From Chroococcidiopsis sp. TS-821 (GTDB taxonomy: Bacteria; Cyanobacteriota; Cyanobacteriia; Cyanobacteriales; Chroococcidiopsidaceae): DNA of 64,000 nt. The stretch covers positions 1-64,000 of the forward strand of contig NZ_MVDI01000003.1 of the NCBI RefSeq assembly GCF_002939305.1, given 5' to 3'. Below, one piece after another: positions 47,100-57,577 of the stretch. Made by a program: the position numbers and the translations under genes. The stretch's first letter is position 1; each line of letters opens with the position of its first letter. The notes beneath the pieces were generated by a model. It saw only the letters and a program-made list of their open reading frames with translations. It ran no database searches and had not been told where the DNA came from.

Positions 47100-47966
47100 T
47101 CAAACCATCATCAAATCTAGTTCTTCTTCTTGACTCATTACCTGTGGTTTAGCGGGATTAAGGTAAAAGTCAGATAGCAACGAGAATAACTCGCGATCGG
47201 GAGCGTCATTTGGAACCACTCCCTCTGGACGCGCCAAGATTTGATCTGCAATATTTAAGTAGTAGTCGCAAACATACTCTAGCGATGGGTCGCGTTCCGC
47301 CATCTCAAACAAAGTTTTGCCCTTAACGCGCGAAACGCGAATATCTTCGATTAAAGGTAGAACTTCCAATACGGGCATTGGCACGGATTCTACGTATTTA
47401 TCAATTAAATCGCGCTTTGCTGTGCGGTTGCCGATTAAACCAGCTAAACGCAAGGGGTGCGTGCGGGCTTTTTCGCGGACAGAAGCTGCAATCCGGTTTG
47501 CTGCAAACAAAGCATCAAAGCCGTTATCTGTGACAATCATGCAGTAATCTGCATAGTTGAGTGGCGCGGCAAATCCGCCACATACAACGTCGCCTAAAAC
47601 GTCAAATAAAATCACATCATACTCATCAAAGGCATTAAGTTCCTTGAGGAGCTTAACTGTTTCACCGACGACATAACCGCCACAACCTGCACCAGCGGGT
47701 GGTCCTCCTGCTTCCACGCAGTCTACACCACCATAGCCTTTGTAAATCACATCTTCAGGCCAAACATCTTCGTAGTGGTAATCTTTTTCCTGAAGCGTAT
47801 CGATAATTGTGGGAATCAAAAATCCTGTAAGTGTAAAAGTACTATCGTGCTTTGGGTCGCAACCGATCTGCAAAACCTTTTTGCCGCGTTTAGCTAGCGC
47901 GACCGATATATTACAGCTTGTTGTGGATTTCCCAATGCCACCTTTTCCGTAGACCGCAAGTTTCAC
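47100..47966 (-). CDS. chlL: Light-independent protochlorophyllide reductase, ATP-binding subunit L
   Basis: A nitrogenase-Fe-protein-like homodimer that passes electrons to ChlNB using ATP. The 288-residue protein has the P-loop [19 protein letters not shown] (residues 5-23). The two 4Fe-4S cysteines are in [14 protein letters not shown] and [13 protein letters not shown]. Switch-region and C-terminal parts are complete. It is the first gene of the operon; about 485 bases upstream are gene-free and should hold its promoter. Confidence 0.98.
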   Translation of the reverse strand: MKLAVYGKGGIGKSTTSCNISVALAKRGKKVLQIGCDPKHDSTFTLTGFLIPTIIDTLQEKDYHYEDVWPEDVIYKGYGGVDCVEAGGPPAGAGCGGYVVGETVKLLKELNAFDEYDVILFDVLGDVVCGGFAAPLNYADYCMIVTDNGFDALFAANRIAASVREKARTHPLRLAGLIGNRTAKRDLIDKYVESVPMPVLEVLPLIEDIRVSRVKGKTLFEMAERDPSLEYVCDYYLNIADQILARPEGVVPNDAPDRELFSLLSDFYLNPAKPQVMSQEEELDLMMV

Positions 47967-48451
47967 GTTGAGTTGGCTCCTATCGTTGTATCAATTCCTT
48001 GAGCTAGAGAAGGAAATTTAGCTAGCTTGTTTGATCGCATTATTGTCCAACTTACACGCAAAAGAAAGAGGTCTTAAGGATAAATAGAAATGTAAAGCAG
48101 AGTAATGAAACTCTTTTTCGAGGATGATACCCAAAAATCTGTATGATACTTACTCAACTTTAAATAAAACGTTTTTAATAGGTTTAAGATTTTATCTTTA
48201 TAAAAAAAGTAACAAAAGACAAAATAAGTATTTCTTACCGGAAAAGTAGCGTTTGGACACGCAATCAACAGTAGCGTGCAAGCAGTACCTAAAAGCTTTA
48301 CAGGTTCAAAATGCTATGGTAAGTTACGATCTTCCTGCTTGGGAAACCACGTACTGCTATTGAGAAAACTGGGCGCAAATATCTGTAAAAAGCGATCGCC
48401 CAAGCGTTAAGTTAAAAATCATAAATTTTTAGAAAAATGCCGAAAATCAAT
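47967..48451 (-). other. Gene-free region upstream of chlL
   Basis: 485 bases, AT-rich in the middle, between the chlL start and the 3' end of the phytochrome gene. It probably carries the chlL promoter on the minus strand and the phytochrome terminator. HIP1 at about 48394 and a T-rich minus-strand run near it are the only features seen. A 64-codon minus-strand frame here is mostly Phe/Lys/Tyr and looks non-coding. Confidence 0.35.
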
Positions 48452-51079
48452 CTAGTTGAGCGGTATTGCTAATGCTGAGTGTTGCTGACAAAATTGGATC
48501 GCAGCATCTGCCGCCAAAGGTTTACTAAACAAGTAGCCTTGCATGCCATCGCATTTGACTGCGTGTAAAAATTTTAACTGTTCTAAAGTTTCAACACCTT
48601 CAGCAATCACGTTTAATTCTAACCCGTGTCCGAGCGCGACGATTGATTTAATTATCGCTGCATCTTTTTGATCCGTCGTGATATCGTTGACAAATTCACG
48701 CGCCACCTTTAGTGTATGTAGCGGAAAACGCCGGAGTGTCGCTAGCGAAGAGTAGCCAGTGCCAAAATCATCCATCGCAATGGAAACGCCCATGTCTTTT
48801 AGTTCTTGAAGAACGCTGATTGTGAAGTTGACATCTTGCATTGCAATGCTTTCCGTAATTTCAACTTCTAGATAACTTGGATCGAGTCCTGTTTCAGCAA
48901 GAACGCGAGCAATAGTTTTTGATATTTTTTGTTGAAACTGGCGTGCAGAAAGATTCACCGCAATCCGCATCGGTGGTAACCCTGCAAGTTGCCAAGCGCG
49001 GTTTTGCGTACAAGCTGCTTGCAGCACCCACTCACCAATTGCTCCGATTAATCCGGTTTCTTCTGCTAGCGGAATAAACTGATTGGGAGGAACTAGCCCT
49101 AACTCTGGATGTTGCCAGCGAATCAATGCTTCAAGCGCGACGATTTGACCAGTTTTTAAATTGAGTTGTGGCTGATAGTGTAACAAAAACTGATCGTGAT
49201 TTAATGCTTTATAAAGATGATTTGCTAAAACAAGTTGCTCTAAGGCTTTTTTATTCATCTCCGGCGCGTACAGCTGAAAGTTATTTTTTCCTTGCTGCTT
49301 AGCGCGGTACATCGTCGCATCTGCATTTTTGAGAAGCGTTGCTGTATCTTCGCCATCGTAGGGTGCTAAGGCAATACCGATGCTGGTTGTGATGTGTAGT
49401 TCGCAATCGCCAATCCGAAACGGAGTTGCAAACGATGATAAAATTCTTTGTGCGAGTTTAGCCGCTTCTTCTGGACAGCTAATTTGCGGTAGTAGCAAGG
49501 TAAATTCATCGCCTCCCCAGCGGGCGATCGTATCGCCTTCGCGCAAACACCCTAGCAATCTTTGCGCCACACTTTGTAGTAGCTCATCTCCTACCGCATG
49601 CCCTAGCGTATCATTGATTGTTTTGAAGCGGTCTAAATCAAGAAACGCCACAGCTAACATTTCACCCCGTCGATACGCTTGTGCGAGTGCTAGCGACAGT
49701 CGATCTTCAAAAAGTATGCGATTTGGTAGCCCTGTGAGTGGATCGTGCGATGCTTGATGGCGAAACATATCTTCTACGCGTCGCTGCATCACCGCCATGT
49801 ACAAATGATTTCCTAGCGCTTGTGCAAGTTTAACTTCATTAAGACTCCACGCTTGCGCTTGTCCTTTTTTAATTTCGCGCCAGGCTGCAAACGACTCGCG
49901 CGGACGAATATTGCGTTCATCGTGGTTAACTTTCCCCGCCCACAAAGTTTCGGTTTCGATTTCATTGCGAAAAATCGTAAAACATCCGACACAATTTTGA
50001 CGATACTGCAACGGCATAATCAAGATTGAGCGAATCGCCGTTGCCATAAAAGCTGAAGCCAACTCGAACTGCGGTTCTTCATACAAATCGCTAATTGTTC
50101 GTAAATGGGGCATTGCTGAAGGTATAATGCATTCAGTGGATACTCCGATATTTTCTTGTGTCGATAAGTTCGGTAAACGCAACTCTTTATATTTATACTG
50201 AGGAGGGTTGACAGTTGCTTGTGGGAAGCCCATTATTTGCTGCCAATACGCACTTTCTTCCAGTTTACAGCACGGTTGCTCGCCACAAGTATATAATTGC
50301 GCCGGCTCGCCCGTCGGCTCTGCGGTAATGTACAGCCTACCTCCAGAACCTTGTAAAGCTTTGACAATCTCTTCTAAAACGGTTTGGCGAATTTCTGTCA
50401 CGCTTGCAGGAGAATGCAGCAAGCAACTAATTTGATTCAACGTTGCTTCGTGCTGCACTTGTTGGCGTGTTTGCTGCAACAAATTCGATTGAGAAATTGC
50501 AATCGATAGTTGATCGACAAGCAACTGTACCACTTCCAATTCTCTTTGAGAAACCTGTCGGGGTTGACTGTGATGCGAAACGAGCAAGCCCCAAAGCTGA
50601 TTTTGGTGTAAAATTGGTAACGTGAGCGAAGAGTATACGCCCATATTGGAAAGATATTCTGCATGACAAGGATCGATCGGGCTATAGCGAATATCTTCTA
50701 CTAACAGGCTTTCTCCGGTTTCTGGGCTATCAAGTTGATTCAGGGCTTTTCTTTGGGCGATAACATCCACAATGACGCGTTGGCGAGTTTTTACAAACAT
50801 CTCCCGCGCTTGCGGTGGTATATCATCAGCAGGGAAATGTAGTCCTAACAGTGAAGGAAGCCGCTTACCGTGTATTGATTCTGCAACGACTTCACCACTC
50901 CCATCCGAATCAAATCGATAAATCTTCACTCGTTCTGTATTGAGAAACGCGCGTACTTCCTCAACAGTCGTTGTCAAAATTTCTTGCAATTCCAAAGATT
51001 TACGAATACGACTAGTAATGCGATTTAGTACCCCTTCTTGAGCGCAAACACGGCGTGCTTTGCGTTGCGATCGTCCCAT
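48452..51079 (-). CDS. Cph2-like phytochrome with GGDEF and EAL domains
   Basis: An 875-residue light receptor joined to c-di-GMP turnover domains. GAF1 (about 20-200) has FPADDIPPQAREMF and the bilin-binding Cys138-His139 in DPCHAEYLSNMGV. GAF2 (about 215-430) carries a phytochrome tongue with W380AGK and PRESF at 393-397. GGDEF is intact (522-526) with an RxxD inhibition site at 513-516. EAL is intact (EALIRW from 650; DDFGTGYSSL; IAEGVET). The order GAF-GAF-GGDEF-EAL matches the N-terminal part of Cph2 of Synechocystis, so light-dependent c-di-GMP control is likely. Confidence 0.88.
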   Translation of the reverse strand: MGRSQRKARRVCAQEGVLNRITSRIRKSLELQEILTTTVEEVRAFLNTERVKIYRFDSDGSGEVVAESIHGKRLPSLLGLHFPADDIPPQAREMFVKTRQRVIVDVIAQRKALNQLDSPETGESLLVEDIRYSPIDPCHAEYLSNMGVYSSLTLPILHQNQLWGLLVSHHSQPRQVSQRELEVVQLLVDQLSIAISQSNLLQQTRQQVQHEATLNQISCLLHSPASVTEIRQTVLEEIVKALQGSGGRLYITAEPTGEPAQLYTCGEQPCCKLEESAYWQQIMGFPQATVNPPQYKYKELRLPNLSTQENIGVSTECIIPSAMPHLRTISDLYEEPQFELASAFMATAIRSILIMPLQYRQNCVGCFTIFRNEIETETLWAGKVNHDERNIRPRESFAAWREIKKGQAQAWSLNEVKLAQALGNHLYMAVMQRRVEDMFRHQASHDPLTGLPNRILFEDRLSLALAQAYRRGEMLAVAFLDLDRFKTINDTLGHAVGDELLQSVAQRLLGCLREGDTIARWGGDEFTLLLPQISCPEEAAKLAQRILSSFATPFRIGDCELHITTSIGIALAPYDGEDTATLLKNADATMYRAKQQGKNNFQLYAPEMNKKALEQLVLANHLYKALNHDQFLLHYQPQLNLKTGQIVALEALIRWQHPELGLVPPNQFIPLAEETGLIGAIGEWVLQAACTQNRAWQLAGLPPMRIAVNLSARQFQQKISKTIARVLAETGLDPSYLEVEITESIAMQDVNFTISVLQELKDMGVSIAMDDFGTGYSSLATLRRFPLHTLKVAREFVNDITTDQKDAAIIKSIVALGHGLELNVIAEGVETLEQLKFLHAVKCDGMQGYLFSKPLAADAAIQFCQQHSALAIPLN

Positions 51080-51303
51080 AAATACAGCACCCTCTCTGTT
51101 AGGATAAATATTTACCCTATTTTTAAGAAAAATTAAGTTTTATTTTATACGATATCAGCAAGCTATAAAGAAAAGCAGTGTAATGCCTTTCTCTCAAAAG
51201 ATATGTATTAAAAATGTCAATATCCTAGTAATATTTTGTAACCCAGAAAAATAGCAATTCAAAACCGCAATATTACGTAGGTTATTGCATAAATAAGAAC
51301 AAT

Positions 51304-51570
51304 TCAAAATTCACCTGTTGCCAGTTCATTAAGTTCAGCAATATCTTTTAAGGATTGCCAGCCAGCTTGCCACTGCGAACGGTCTTTAAGTAATTTAGCA
51401 TTCAGCCAAAACCGCACATTAGGATCGCACGCTGCAACCATTTCTGCAAACAACCACTTACCTTCATTTTTGCGGTTGACAACTACAAAATGACGCCAGC
51501 CATCGACTTTTTGCTGTGCCGTCCACTTGGAGCCAACTAAATAAGGAAACTTCTGCTTTTTTTTTACCAT
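51304..51570 (-). CDS. Trp-rich small protein (TIGR02450 family)
   Basis: An 88-residue basic protein with six tryptophans. KFPYLVGSKWTAQQKVDGWR, HFVVVNRKN, VRFWLNAKLLKDRSQWQAGW follow the TIGR02450 pattern of small proteins whose function is unknown. The ATG at 51570 is preceded (minus strand) by a pyrimidine-rich stretch and no Shine-Dalgarno site. It stands alone between the phytochrome and clpB. Confidence 0.8.
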   Translation of the reverse strand: MVKKKQKFPYLVGSKWTAQQKVDGWRHFVVVNRKNEGKWLFAEMVAACDPNVRFWLNAKLLKDRSQWQAGWQSLKDIAELNELATGEF

Positions 51571-51857
51571 GAGAGGAGGGATGGAGAGCAGGGGAGCAGA
51601 GGAGAATAAGCAATTACGATTTTCCTCGATCCTACACCAAGCACCAACTAGAGACTTGTAACCAGAACCTCTAGGATACCCTATTGAACGGAAATTCCCA
51701 CGCAGAAATACGCGAACACCGATCCAAGCGATAGTCAGCTTCTTTTTACAATGACCTATAAGGGATAGCAGTTAGCCTTTTTTTATATTGACCACTCTGT
51801 GCTCTCTGCGTCTCTGTGGTTTGTAACTCACACTAGCACTCAGAGGGAATTCAGAAT
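51571..51857 (+). other. Region upstream of clpB with dispersed repeats
   Basis: 287 bases with no gene. A 17-base sequence GGAGCAGAGGAGAATAA at 51593-51609 recurs exactly at 59024-59040. CTCTGTGCTCTCTGCGTCTCTGTGGTTT near 51796-51823 is a well-known style of cyanobacterial spacer repeat (quoted here in two parts: CTCTGTGCTCTCTGCG and TCTCTGTGGTTT). A heat-shock operator was looked for and not found. Confidence 0.4.
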
Positions 51858-54476
51858 ATGCAACCAACCAATCCAAATCAGTTTACCGAAAAAGCGTGGG
51901 AAGCGATCGCCCACACGCCAGATATCGTCAAAGCCGCACAACAGCAGCAGATCGAAAGCGAACACTTAATGAAAGCGCTGCTCGAACAAGACGGCTTAGC
52001 CAGCAGTATCTTAACGAAAGCTGGAGTTAACGTCCAAAAAGTCCGCGATCGCGCCGAACAATTCATTCAACGTCAGCCGAAAGTTTCCGGTAGTGGAAGT
52101 TCTGTATATTTAGGACGTAGCTTAGATACACTACTCGATCGCGCCGAAAACTATCGTAAAGAATTAGGCGACGAATATATCTCAATTGAACACTTATTAT
52201 TAGCCTACGCTAACGACGATCGCTTTGGTAGAAGTCTATTTCAAGAATTCGGGTTAGACGAAGCAAAACTCAGGGGTATCATTAAACAAGTTCGAGGAAG
52301 TCAGAGAGTGACTGACCAAAATCCAGAAGGTAAATACGAAGCACTAGAAAAGTATGGACGCGACCTCACGGAAGCCGCGCGTCAAGGTAAACTTGACCCA
52401 GTGATTGGACGCGATGATGAAATTCGCCGTACAATTCAAATTCTTTCCCGCCGTACTAAAAATAACCCTGTCTTAATTGGCGAACCTGGTGTTGGTAAAA
52501 CCGCGATCGCTGAAGGGCTCGCGCAACGAATTGTTGCAGGTGACGTTCCGCAGTCGCTTAAAGACCGCAAACTTATCGCCTTAGATATGGGCGCCTTAAT
52601 TGCAGGTGCAAAGTTCCGCGGTGAATTTGAGGAACGTCTCAAAGCCGTACTTAAAGAAGTTACCGAGTCGCAGGGTAAAATTATTCTCTTCATCGATGAG
52701 ATTCACACCGTTGTTGGTGCAGGTGCGACGCAAGGTGCAATGGATGCAGGAAACTTGCTTAAACCTATGCTCGCACGCGGTGAGTTGCGGTGTATCGGTG
52801 CGACAACATTAGATGAATACCGCAAATACATCGAAAAAGACGCAGCCTTAGAACGCCGTTTCCAACAAGTCTATGTCGATCAACCTTCGGTAGAAGATAC
52901 TATTTCGATTCTACGCGGACTCAAAGAACGCTATGAAGTCCACCACGGGGTAAAAATTTCTGATAGCGCCCTCGTTGCGGCTGCAACACTGTCGAGTCGT
53001 TACATCAGCGATCGCTTTTTACCTGATAAAGCGATTGACTTGGTAGACGAAGCCGCTGCGCGGTTGAAAATGGAAATCACCTCCAAACCCGAAGAACTCG
53101 ATGAGATCGATCGCAAGATTCTCCAACTCGAAATGGAGAAACTATCTCTCCAAAAAGAAAGCGATCCTGCTTCGCGAGAAAGATTAGAAAGACTCGAAAA
53201 AGAACTTGCCGATCTTAAAGAACAACAACGCGCGCTGAATGCGCAATGGCAGTCTGAAAAAGACATTATCACGCAAATTCAAGCGATTAAAGAAGAAATC
53301 GACCGCGTGAATGTCGAGATTCAGCAAGCCGAACGCGACTACGACCTCAACAAAGCTGCAGAATTGAAATATGGTAAGCTAACAGACTTGCATCGTCAGC
53401 TAGAAGAAGCCGAAACTAAACTTTCGCAAACTCAAACGACAGGTCAATCGCTGTTACGCGAAGAAGTCACTGAGGCGGATATCGCGGAAATCATCTCGAA
53501 GTGGACGGGAATTCCGATTAGCAAGTTGGTGGAATCGGAAAAAGAGAAGCTGCTGCACTTAGAAGACGAACTTCACCGTCGCGTGATTGGACAAAATGAA
53601 GCAGTCACAGCCGTTGCTGATGCGATTCAGCGATCGCGTGCAGGTTTAGCAGATCCCAATCGTCCAACAGCAAGTTTTATCTTCCTCGGACCCACAGGCG
53701 TTGGTAAAACCGAACTTGCCAAAGCACTTGCGGCGTATCTATTCGATACCGAAGAAGCCATGGTACGCATTGATATGTCCGAATACATGGAGAAACACGC
53801 AGTTTCGCGCTTAATCGGTGCGCCTCCAGGATACGTAGGTTACGACGAAGGCGGACAGTTAACCGAAGCAATTCGCCGTCGCCCGTATGCTGTGGTTCTC
53901 TTCGACGAAATCGAAAAAGCCCACCCTGACGTATTCAACGTCATGCTGCAAATTCTTGATGATGGACGTGTCACTGACGCGCAAGGTCATACAGTAGACT
54001 TCAAGAACACGATCATTATCATGACGAGTAACATCGGTTCGCAGTACATCTTAGATATTGCTGGCGATGACTCGCGTTATGACGAAATGCGCAGTCGCGT
54101 GATGGAAGCTATGCGCAGTAGTTTCCGTCCAGAGTTTCTCAACCGCATTGATGAAATTATCATCTTCCATGCCTTACAAAAAGAAGAGCTGCGGCAGATT
54201 GTACAACTACAAGTCCAAAGACTCGAACAGCGTCTTGCAGAGCGTAAGATGTCGCTGAAACTTTCCGACGCAGCCCTTGACTTTTTAGCCGAAGTAGGTT
54301 ACGATCCTGTCTTTGGTGCTAGACCACTCAAGCGGGCAATTCAGCGCGAGTTAGAAACTCAAATCGCTAAATCAATCTTGCGCGGTGAATTCAACGACGG
54401 CGACACTATCTATGTCGATGTCGAAAACGAACGTCTAGCATTTAAGCGCTTACCTGTTGAATTATTGACGATGTAA
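51858..54476 (+). CDS. clpB: ClpB-type disaggregase (Hsp100)
   Basis: Rescues aggregated proteins with DnaK. The 872-residue protein has the Clp N-domain (residues 1-145, [19 protein letters not shown]), NBD1 with Walker [15 protein letters not shown], a coiled-coil M domain (about 410-530) that separates ClpB from ClpC, and NBD2 with [14 protein letters not shown]. The C-terminal D2 small domain is complete. ATG 51858 is the standard start. A terminator-like hairpin follows at 54488. Confidence 0.97.
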   Translation: MQPTNPNQFTEKAWEAIAHTPDIVKAAQQQQIESEHLMKALLEQDGLASSILTKAGVNVQKVRDRAEQFIQRQPKVSGSGSSVYLGRSLDTLLDRAENYRKELGDEYISIEHLLLAYANDDRFGRSLFQEFGLDEAKLRGIIKQVRGSQRVTDQNPEGKYEALEKYGRDLTEAARQGKLDPVIGRDDEIRRTIQILSRRTKNNPVLIGEPGVGKTAIAEGLAQRIVAGDVPQSLKDRKLIALDMGALIAGAKFRGEFEERLKAVLKEVTESQGKIILFIDEIHTVVGAGATQGAMDAGNLLKPMLARGELRCIGATTLDEYRKYIEKDAALERRFQQVYVDQPSVEDTISILRGLKERYEVHHGVKISDSALVAAATLSSRYISDRFLPDKAIDLVDEAAARLKMEITSKPEELDEIDRKILQLEMEKLSLQKESDPASRERLERLEKELADLKEQQRALNAQWQSEKDIITQIQAIKEEIDRVNVEIQQAERDYDLNKAAELKYGKLTDLHRQLEEAETKLSQTQTTGQSLLREEVTEADIAEIISKWTGIPISKLVESEKEKLLHLEDELHRRVIGQNEAVTAVADAIQRSRAGLADPNRPTASFIFLGPTGVGKTELAKALAAYLFDTEEAMVRIDMSEYMEKHAVSRLIGAPPGYVGYDEGGQLTEAIRRRPYAVVLFDEIEKAHPDVFNVMLQILDDGRVTDAQGHTVDFKNTIIIMTSNIGSQYILDIAGDDSRYDEMRSRVMEAMRSSFRPEFLNRIDEIIIFHALQKEELRQIVQLQVQRLEQRLAERKMSLKLSDAALDFLAEVGYDPVFGARPLKRAIQRELETQIAKSILRGEFNDGDTIYVDVENERLAFKRLPVELLTM

Positions 54477-54487
54477 TGCATTAAAAT

Positions 54488-54515
54488 AAGGTGGGGCAAC
54501 CCACCTTTGATTTAT
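54488..54515 (+). terminator. Terminator after clpB
   Basis: Eight perfect pairs AAGGTGGG/CCCACCTT (54488-54507) with tetraloop GCAA, followed by TGATTTATAT. It starts 11 bases after the clpB stop, where an intrinsic terminator is expected. The T run is short. Confidence 0.6.
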
Positions 54516-54571
54516 ATAGCAAACCTGTTTTACCTCTGAGCTGTAGTCTGCGTAGCGTCCCCTGACCTGTC

Positions 54572-55120
54572 TTATCTACCACAGATGATTCGTCGCATTT
54601 GCCGCATATTCTCTGGTAGTTCTAGATGCATTGCTTGCTGAATAAACATAGCAGGGATGGGAATGTTAGGTGTGGCTTGTACTGCATACGTCAACACTGT
54701 ACCGCTTTCGCAATCTTCTAATTGCAATTCTGCAGTAAAATCATGAAACGTTCCTTGTTCTAACCGAAACTGAATTCGCCGCTGTAGAACTTCAATGACG
54801 TTGAGGTAAACTTCAACTTGCGCTGTAAAAAGAAAAAAGGCTTTTTTCGCAACTTGATATAAACGCTTTGTTTCGCCGCGTTGTAAAACTTCGCTTTTAA
54901 TTACATCAGGAAAGTATTGCACCCAGCGGGGATAGTCAGTTATCTGCTGCCAAACTTGCGATCGCTTCAATGGTAAGTACATCGCAGCTGTCACCGCGCC
55001 ACCCCACGCAGAATGCGATCGCGTTTCTACTAAAATTTCACCTTGTAAAAGGGCTATTTGCTGAACTTGACTCCAGGAGGATGGAAGTTCAACTGTATTG
55101 GGTACAGAAAGTGCTTTCAT
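54572..55120 (-). CDS. SRPBCC (START-like) family protein
   Basis: A 182-residue protein with a helix-grip fold signature: AAMYLPLKRSQVWQQITDYP (residues about 46-65), RWVQYFPDVIKSEVLQRG, then VEVYLNVIEVLQRRIQFRLE. It resembles the polyketide cyclase/Coq10-type cyanobacterial group. These bind hydrophobic ligands; the ligand here is unknown. There is no signal peptide. The region upstream (55121-55493) is 373 gene-free AT-rich bases with nothing recognisable. Confidence 0.75.
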   Translation of the reverse strand: MKALSVPNTVELPSSWSQVQQIALLQGEILVETRSHSAWGGAVTAAMYLPLKRSQVWQQITDYPRWVQYFPDVIKSEVLQRGETKRLYQVAKKAFFLFTAQVEVYLNVIEVLQRRIQFRLEQGTFHDFTAELQLEDCESGTVLTYAVQATPNIPIPAMFIQQAMHLELPENMRQMRRIICGR

Positions 55121-55493
55121 TCGACTTCAGCTACTCCTCAACACCTGATAAATAATTTAAGTATTTATACTTAGTTTTTCGTCTGCAGCAGTTGCTCATA
55201 CTGCCCAATTTACCTACACAAATATAAAGAAATAGTAAAGTTAGTGTAAAGGTTCAGAGAAATTACAGAGAACTGGCTAAGAAGTCAGAACTCTGGAAAT
55301 TTCAACTCTAATAAATCACAAATTCCCTAATTCAGCTACTCTAAAAATGTTGTAAGAAATACAAAAAAATGGTAATCTTAAGCAAAGACTAGTAGGGTTG
55401 ATAGTCTTGCTCATCACTGCATAAAGTTGTCAATAAAGAATAAAATTAACTCTCAATTCAATATTTCAAATTAAGTCTATTTAAGAGGAAAAA
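55121..55493. other. Gene-free spacer
   Basis: 373 AT-rich bases between divergent genes. No repeat, RNA or clear promoter was recognised. The AAGAGGAAAAA just before GTG 55494 is a good ribosome site and decides the start of the small membrane protein. Confidence 0.3.
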
Positions 55494-55679
55494 GTGAGCC
55501 GCACTCGTCGCTATCGTACTATCCGCGCCGCACAACTTTTTGTTATCTTTGTAGGAATTACAATTCTTGTTTGGATTCTCCGAGGCTTAGGAATTTTAAC
55601 ATTTATTCCTGGGGGAATCCTTTTGATATTCATTCTATTATCTGTCATTACAGGAATTTGGAGTCGATTTCAACGATGA
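55494..55679 (+). CDS. Small two-helix membrane protein
   Basis: A 61-residue protein starting at GTG 55494 behind AAGAGGAAAAA. It is basic at both ends (SRTRRYRTIRAAQ and SRFQR) with two hydrophobic segments (about residues 13-31 and 34-54) joined by GLGILTFIPGG. I do not recognise a family. A strong ribosome site and clear topology support it as a real gene. Its neighbour downstream is a stress protein, which may be chance. Confidence 0.6.
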   Translation: MSRTRRYRTIRAAQLFVIFVGITILVWILRGLGILTFIPGGILLIFILLSVITGIWSRFQR

Positions 55680-55869
55680 AAGTGTTGATTGCGAGTTACA
55701 AACGTCTGGCTGATATTACGAACTAATTGAAAGAAAAACTTAACCTTTCTAACACAGAATTTTAAAGATATGTAGCACGAGACACAGCAGAAGAATCAAT
55801 CTTATGGACGAAGATGTAAAAAGCAGTCACTGGTATGCTTCCTGATTAGTTGGAAACATAAGGGAAAAA

Positions 55870-56661
55870 ATGACTGCAACAGATACAAGTGTAATGCAGC
55901 CGAATGCTGCTGAATTTCGCAGTGTTTCTGCTATTTTTAAAAACCGCGAACAGATCGATGGCGTAATTCGCCGCTTACTTGACCGAGGAATTTCGCGCGA
56001 CGATATCTCAGTAATCGGAAAAAATTTCCACTCGGAAACTAAAATTGCTGGTTTTATTACTAAAAAAGACGTTATCCTTGGCGGATTGAAACAAGGAGCA
56101 ATCTTTGGCTCGCTCTTTGGTTCAGCGCTAGCTTTATTAACAGGAGTAGGCGTTCTATTTGTACCGTTTGTTGGTACTTTAGTCGCCGCAGGTCCCTTAG
56201 GTGCGGCTTTGTTAGGCGCTGCGGGAGGTGCGATCGCAGGTAGTGCGGGTGCGGGTTTGGTATCCGCCTTAGTCACGCTAGGAATGCCAGAAGACAAAGC
56301 AGCAGTATATCAAACTCGCATCGAAGCAGGCGACTTTTTGGTGGCGGTAGAAGTCCCCGCAGATAAAACAGGTGAAATCCAGTTACTGCTTGAAAGTGCA
56401 GGTGGTGAAGAAACGCACGTTAACGAAAAAGCTTTACCCCGCAGACGCACAGGGCAAATTGAAAGTGCAGCAGACTTATCGCCAGAAGTGCGATCGCACC
56501 TTTCTGAAGACGCACAGCGCGCATTTATTGCCAACTACAACAAAGCATTGTCAGAAACAGGTGACGAAGAAAAAGCTGAACATCAAGCTTGGGATGCAGT
56601 TTGCGAACAATACGAGCAAGATGAAAATGGCATTTGGTCTAAAGCAAAATCAAGTATCTAG
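55870..56661 (+). CDS. Glycine-zipper stress protein with C-terminal ChaB domain
   Basis: A 263-residue protein of three parts. Residues 15-75 form a general-stress fold ([33 protein letters not shown]). Residues 75-150 are a Gly/Ala-rich hydrophobic segment ([20 protein letters not shown]). Residues about 200-260 match ChaB ([20 protein letters not shown], then [19 protein letters not shown]). The combination is known in cyanobacteria and linked to stress. ATG 55870 follows AAGGGAAAAA. A terminator-like hairpin follows. Confidence 0.85.
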   Translation: MTATDTSVMQPNAAEFRSVSAIFKNREQIDGVIRRLLDRGISRDDISVIGKNFHSETKIAGFITKKDVILGGLKQGAIFGSLFGSALALLTGVGVLFVPFVGTLVAAGPLGAALLGAAGGAIAGSAGAGLVSALVTLGMPEDKAAVYQTRIEAGDFLVAVEVPADKTGEIQLLLESAGGEETHVNEKALPRRRTGQIESAADLSPEVRSHLSEDAQRAFIANYNKALSETGDEEKAEHQAWDAVCEQYEQDENGIWSKAKSSI

Positions 56662-56692
56662 TAACTCTATATTTTGCTAGATAATTAATGAC

Positions 56693-56730
56693 AAGCCTCT
56701 GAAATGAAGCAGGGGCTTTTGATGTTTTTG
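56693..56730 (+). terminator. Terminator after the ChaB-domain gene
   Basis: The arms AAGCCTCTG (56693-56701) and CAGGGGCTT (56710-56718) pair over nine positions with one G-U, an 8-base loop and then TTGATGTTTTTG. It starts 32 bases after the stop codon. The remainder of the spacer to 56963 shows no gene. Confidence 0.65.
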
Positions 56731-56963
56731 TAACATCCTAATGAAGCTTGGCGAATAAATTCACAGCTTAAAAACAAAGTTCGCGTCAGGGCTAAAAGCT
56801 AACCAGAACAGGGTTTTTGCTCTTTTATGCTGTCCTAACTTTTCCTTCGATTGCTATAAAAGTCTAATTTTTTTGAAACGTACAGGTGAAACAGGTGCCT
56901 GACTTATCGATAGACGCATGGCTATCCAAACAAACATAAATTTACAGTTAAATATTAGGTTTG

Positions 56964-57333
56964 CTAAACTTTACACTTTGTTCGTCCTTTAGCTCGATTT
57001 GCAAACTTAGTATCAAAGGTGTAGAGTACAGAACAGCTTTGACTTTGTGATAAGTGTAGTGCATCGGCAAAATCTAAACTATTCTCGTGCCACTGCAAAA
57101 CTTGGACTATTAAAGTTGCGTTTGTCAGATGAACATTAGGCAAGTCGAGAAGGTTCCTAAATGTTTGGTACATTTCATTATATTTGAAATTGTAAGTAAA
57201 ACGTAATACTTATTCAGTCCCAAGCAGAACTGTATCTGGAATAAAGATGTCTTGCTCCTAAAATAACTGGAAACTTTTTTGGTACTGCTTGTGTCAAGAG
57301 AGGGACAACAATGTTTGCATCAACTGCGATCGT
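56964..57333 (-). pseudogene. Decayed VapC-type PIN toxin
   Basis: Read on the minus strand, the remnant shows TIAVDANIVVPLLTQAVPKK (frame A), then QDIFIPDTVLLGTE in another frame, a TAA where Trp is expected, and VLRFTYNFKYNEMYQTFRNL. The tail LDFADALHLSQSQSC...TFDTKFANRA has the PIN acidic residues. So there is at least one frameshift, one internal stop and apparently a lost start (ACG in place of ATG at 57331-57333). No functional PIN protein can be made. Confidence 0.75.
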
Positions 57334-57577
57334 GCCACTGTTGCATCACTCCTTGGCGAATTGCATCTTCTAGCTCATTGAGACTTTTTGGTTTTCCCCT
57401 ATAGCTTAAACAGCCTGCGACCTGCGCTAAAGTTGTCTGTGCAAAAGGTTTTTTAGGTTTAAGGAGGATACCATCGCCGACATTAATCGCAATCAGTTCT
57501 TGACCAACTTCCCAATGATGAGCAGCACGCAAGGCTTTTTTGAAGATTGAGTACTCAACAAACTCTACGCCTACCAC
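57320..57577 (-). pseudogene. AbrB/MazE-type antitoxin, N-terminus probably decayed
   Basis: The frame from GTG 57577 gives KALRAAHHWEVGQELIAINV, GDGILLKPKKPFAQTTLAQ and VAGCLSYRGKPKSLNELEDA, the typical VapB-like antitoxin body ahead of a PIN toxin. The expected N-terminal strand (in the family a K-G-Q-V-x-I-P-K pattern) is replaced by VEFVEYSIFK; a stop lies just upstream. A second frame reads LSTQ at the right place, suggesting a small deletion. Its toxin partner overlaps at 57320-57333 and is broken. Confidence 0.6.

Noticed and set aside
48074-48268. 64-codon minus-strand frame upstream of chlL
   Set aside because: Phe/Lys/Tyr-rich translation of an AT-rich spacer, no family resemblance.
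51834-51857. Heat-shock operator (CIRCE) ahead of clpB
   Set aside because: Only one half (TAGCACTC) is present; the second half is missing at the right spacing.
55827-56297. 156-codon minus-strand frame, Pro/Ala/Lys-rich
   Set aside because: It lies antisense to the Gly/Ala-rich zipper of the ChaB-domain gene; composition explains the open frame.
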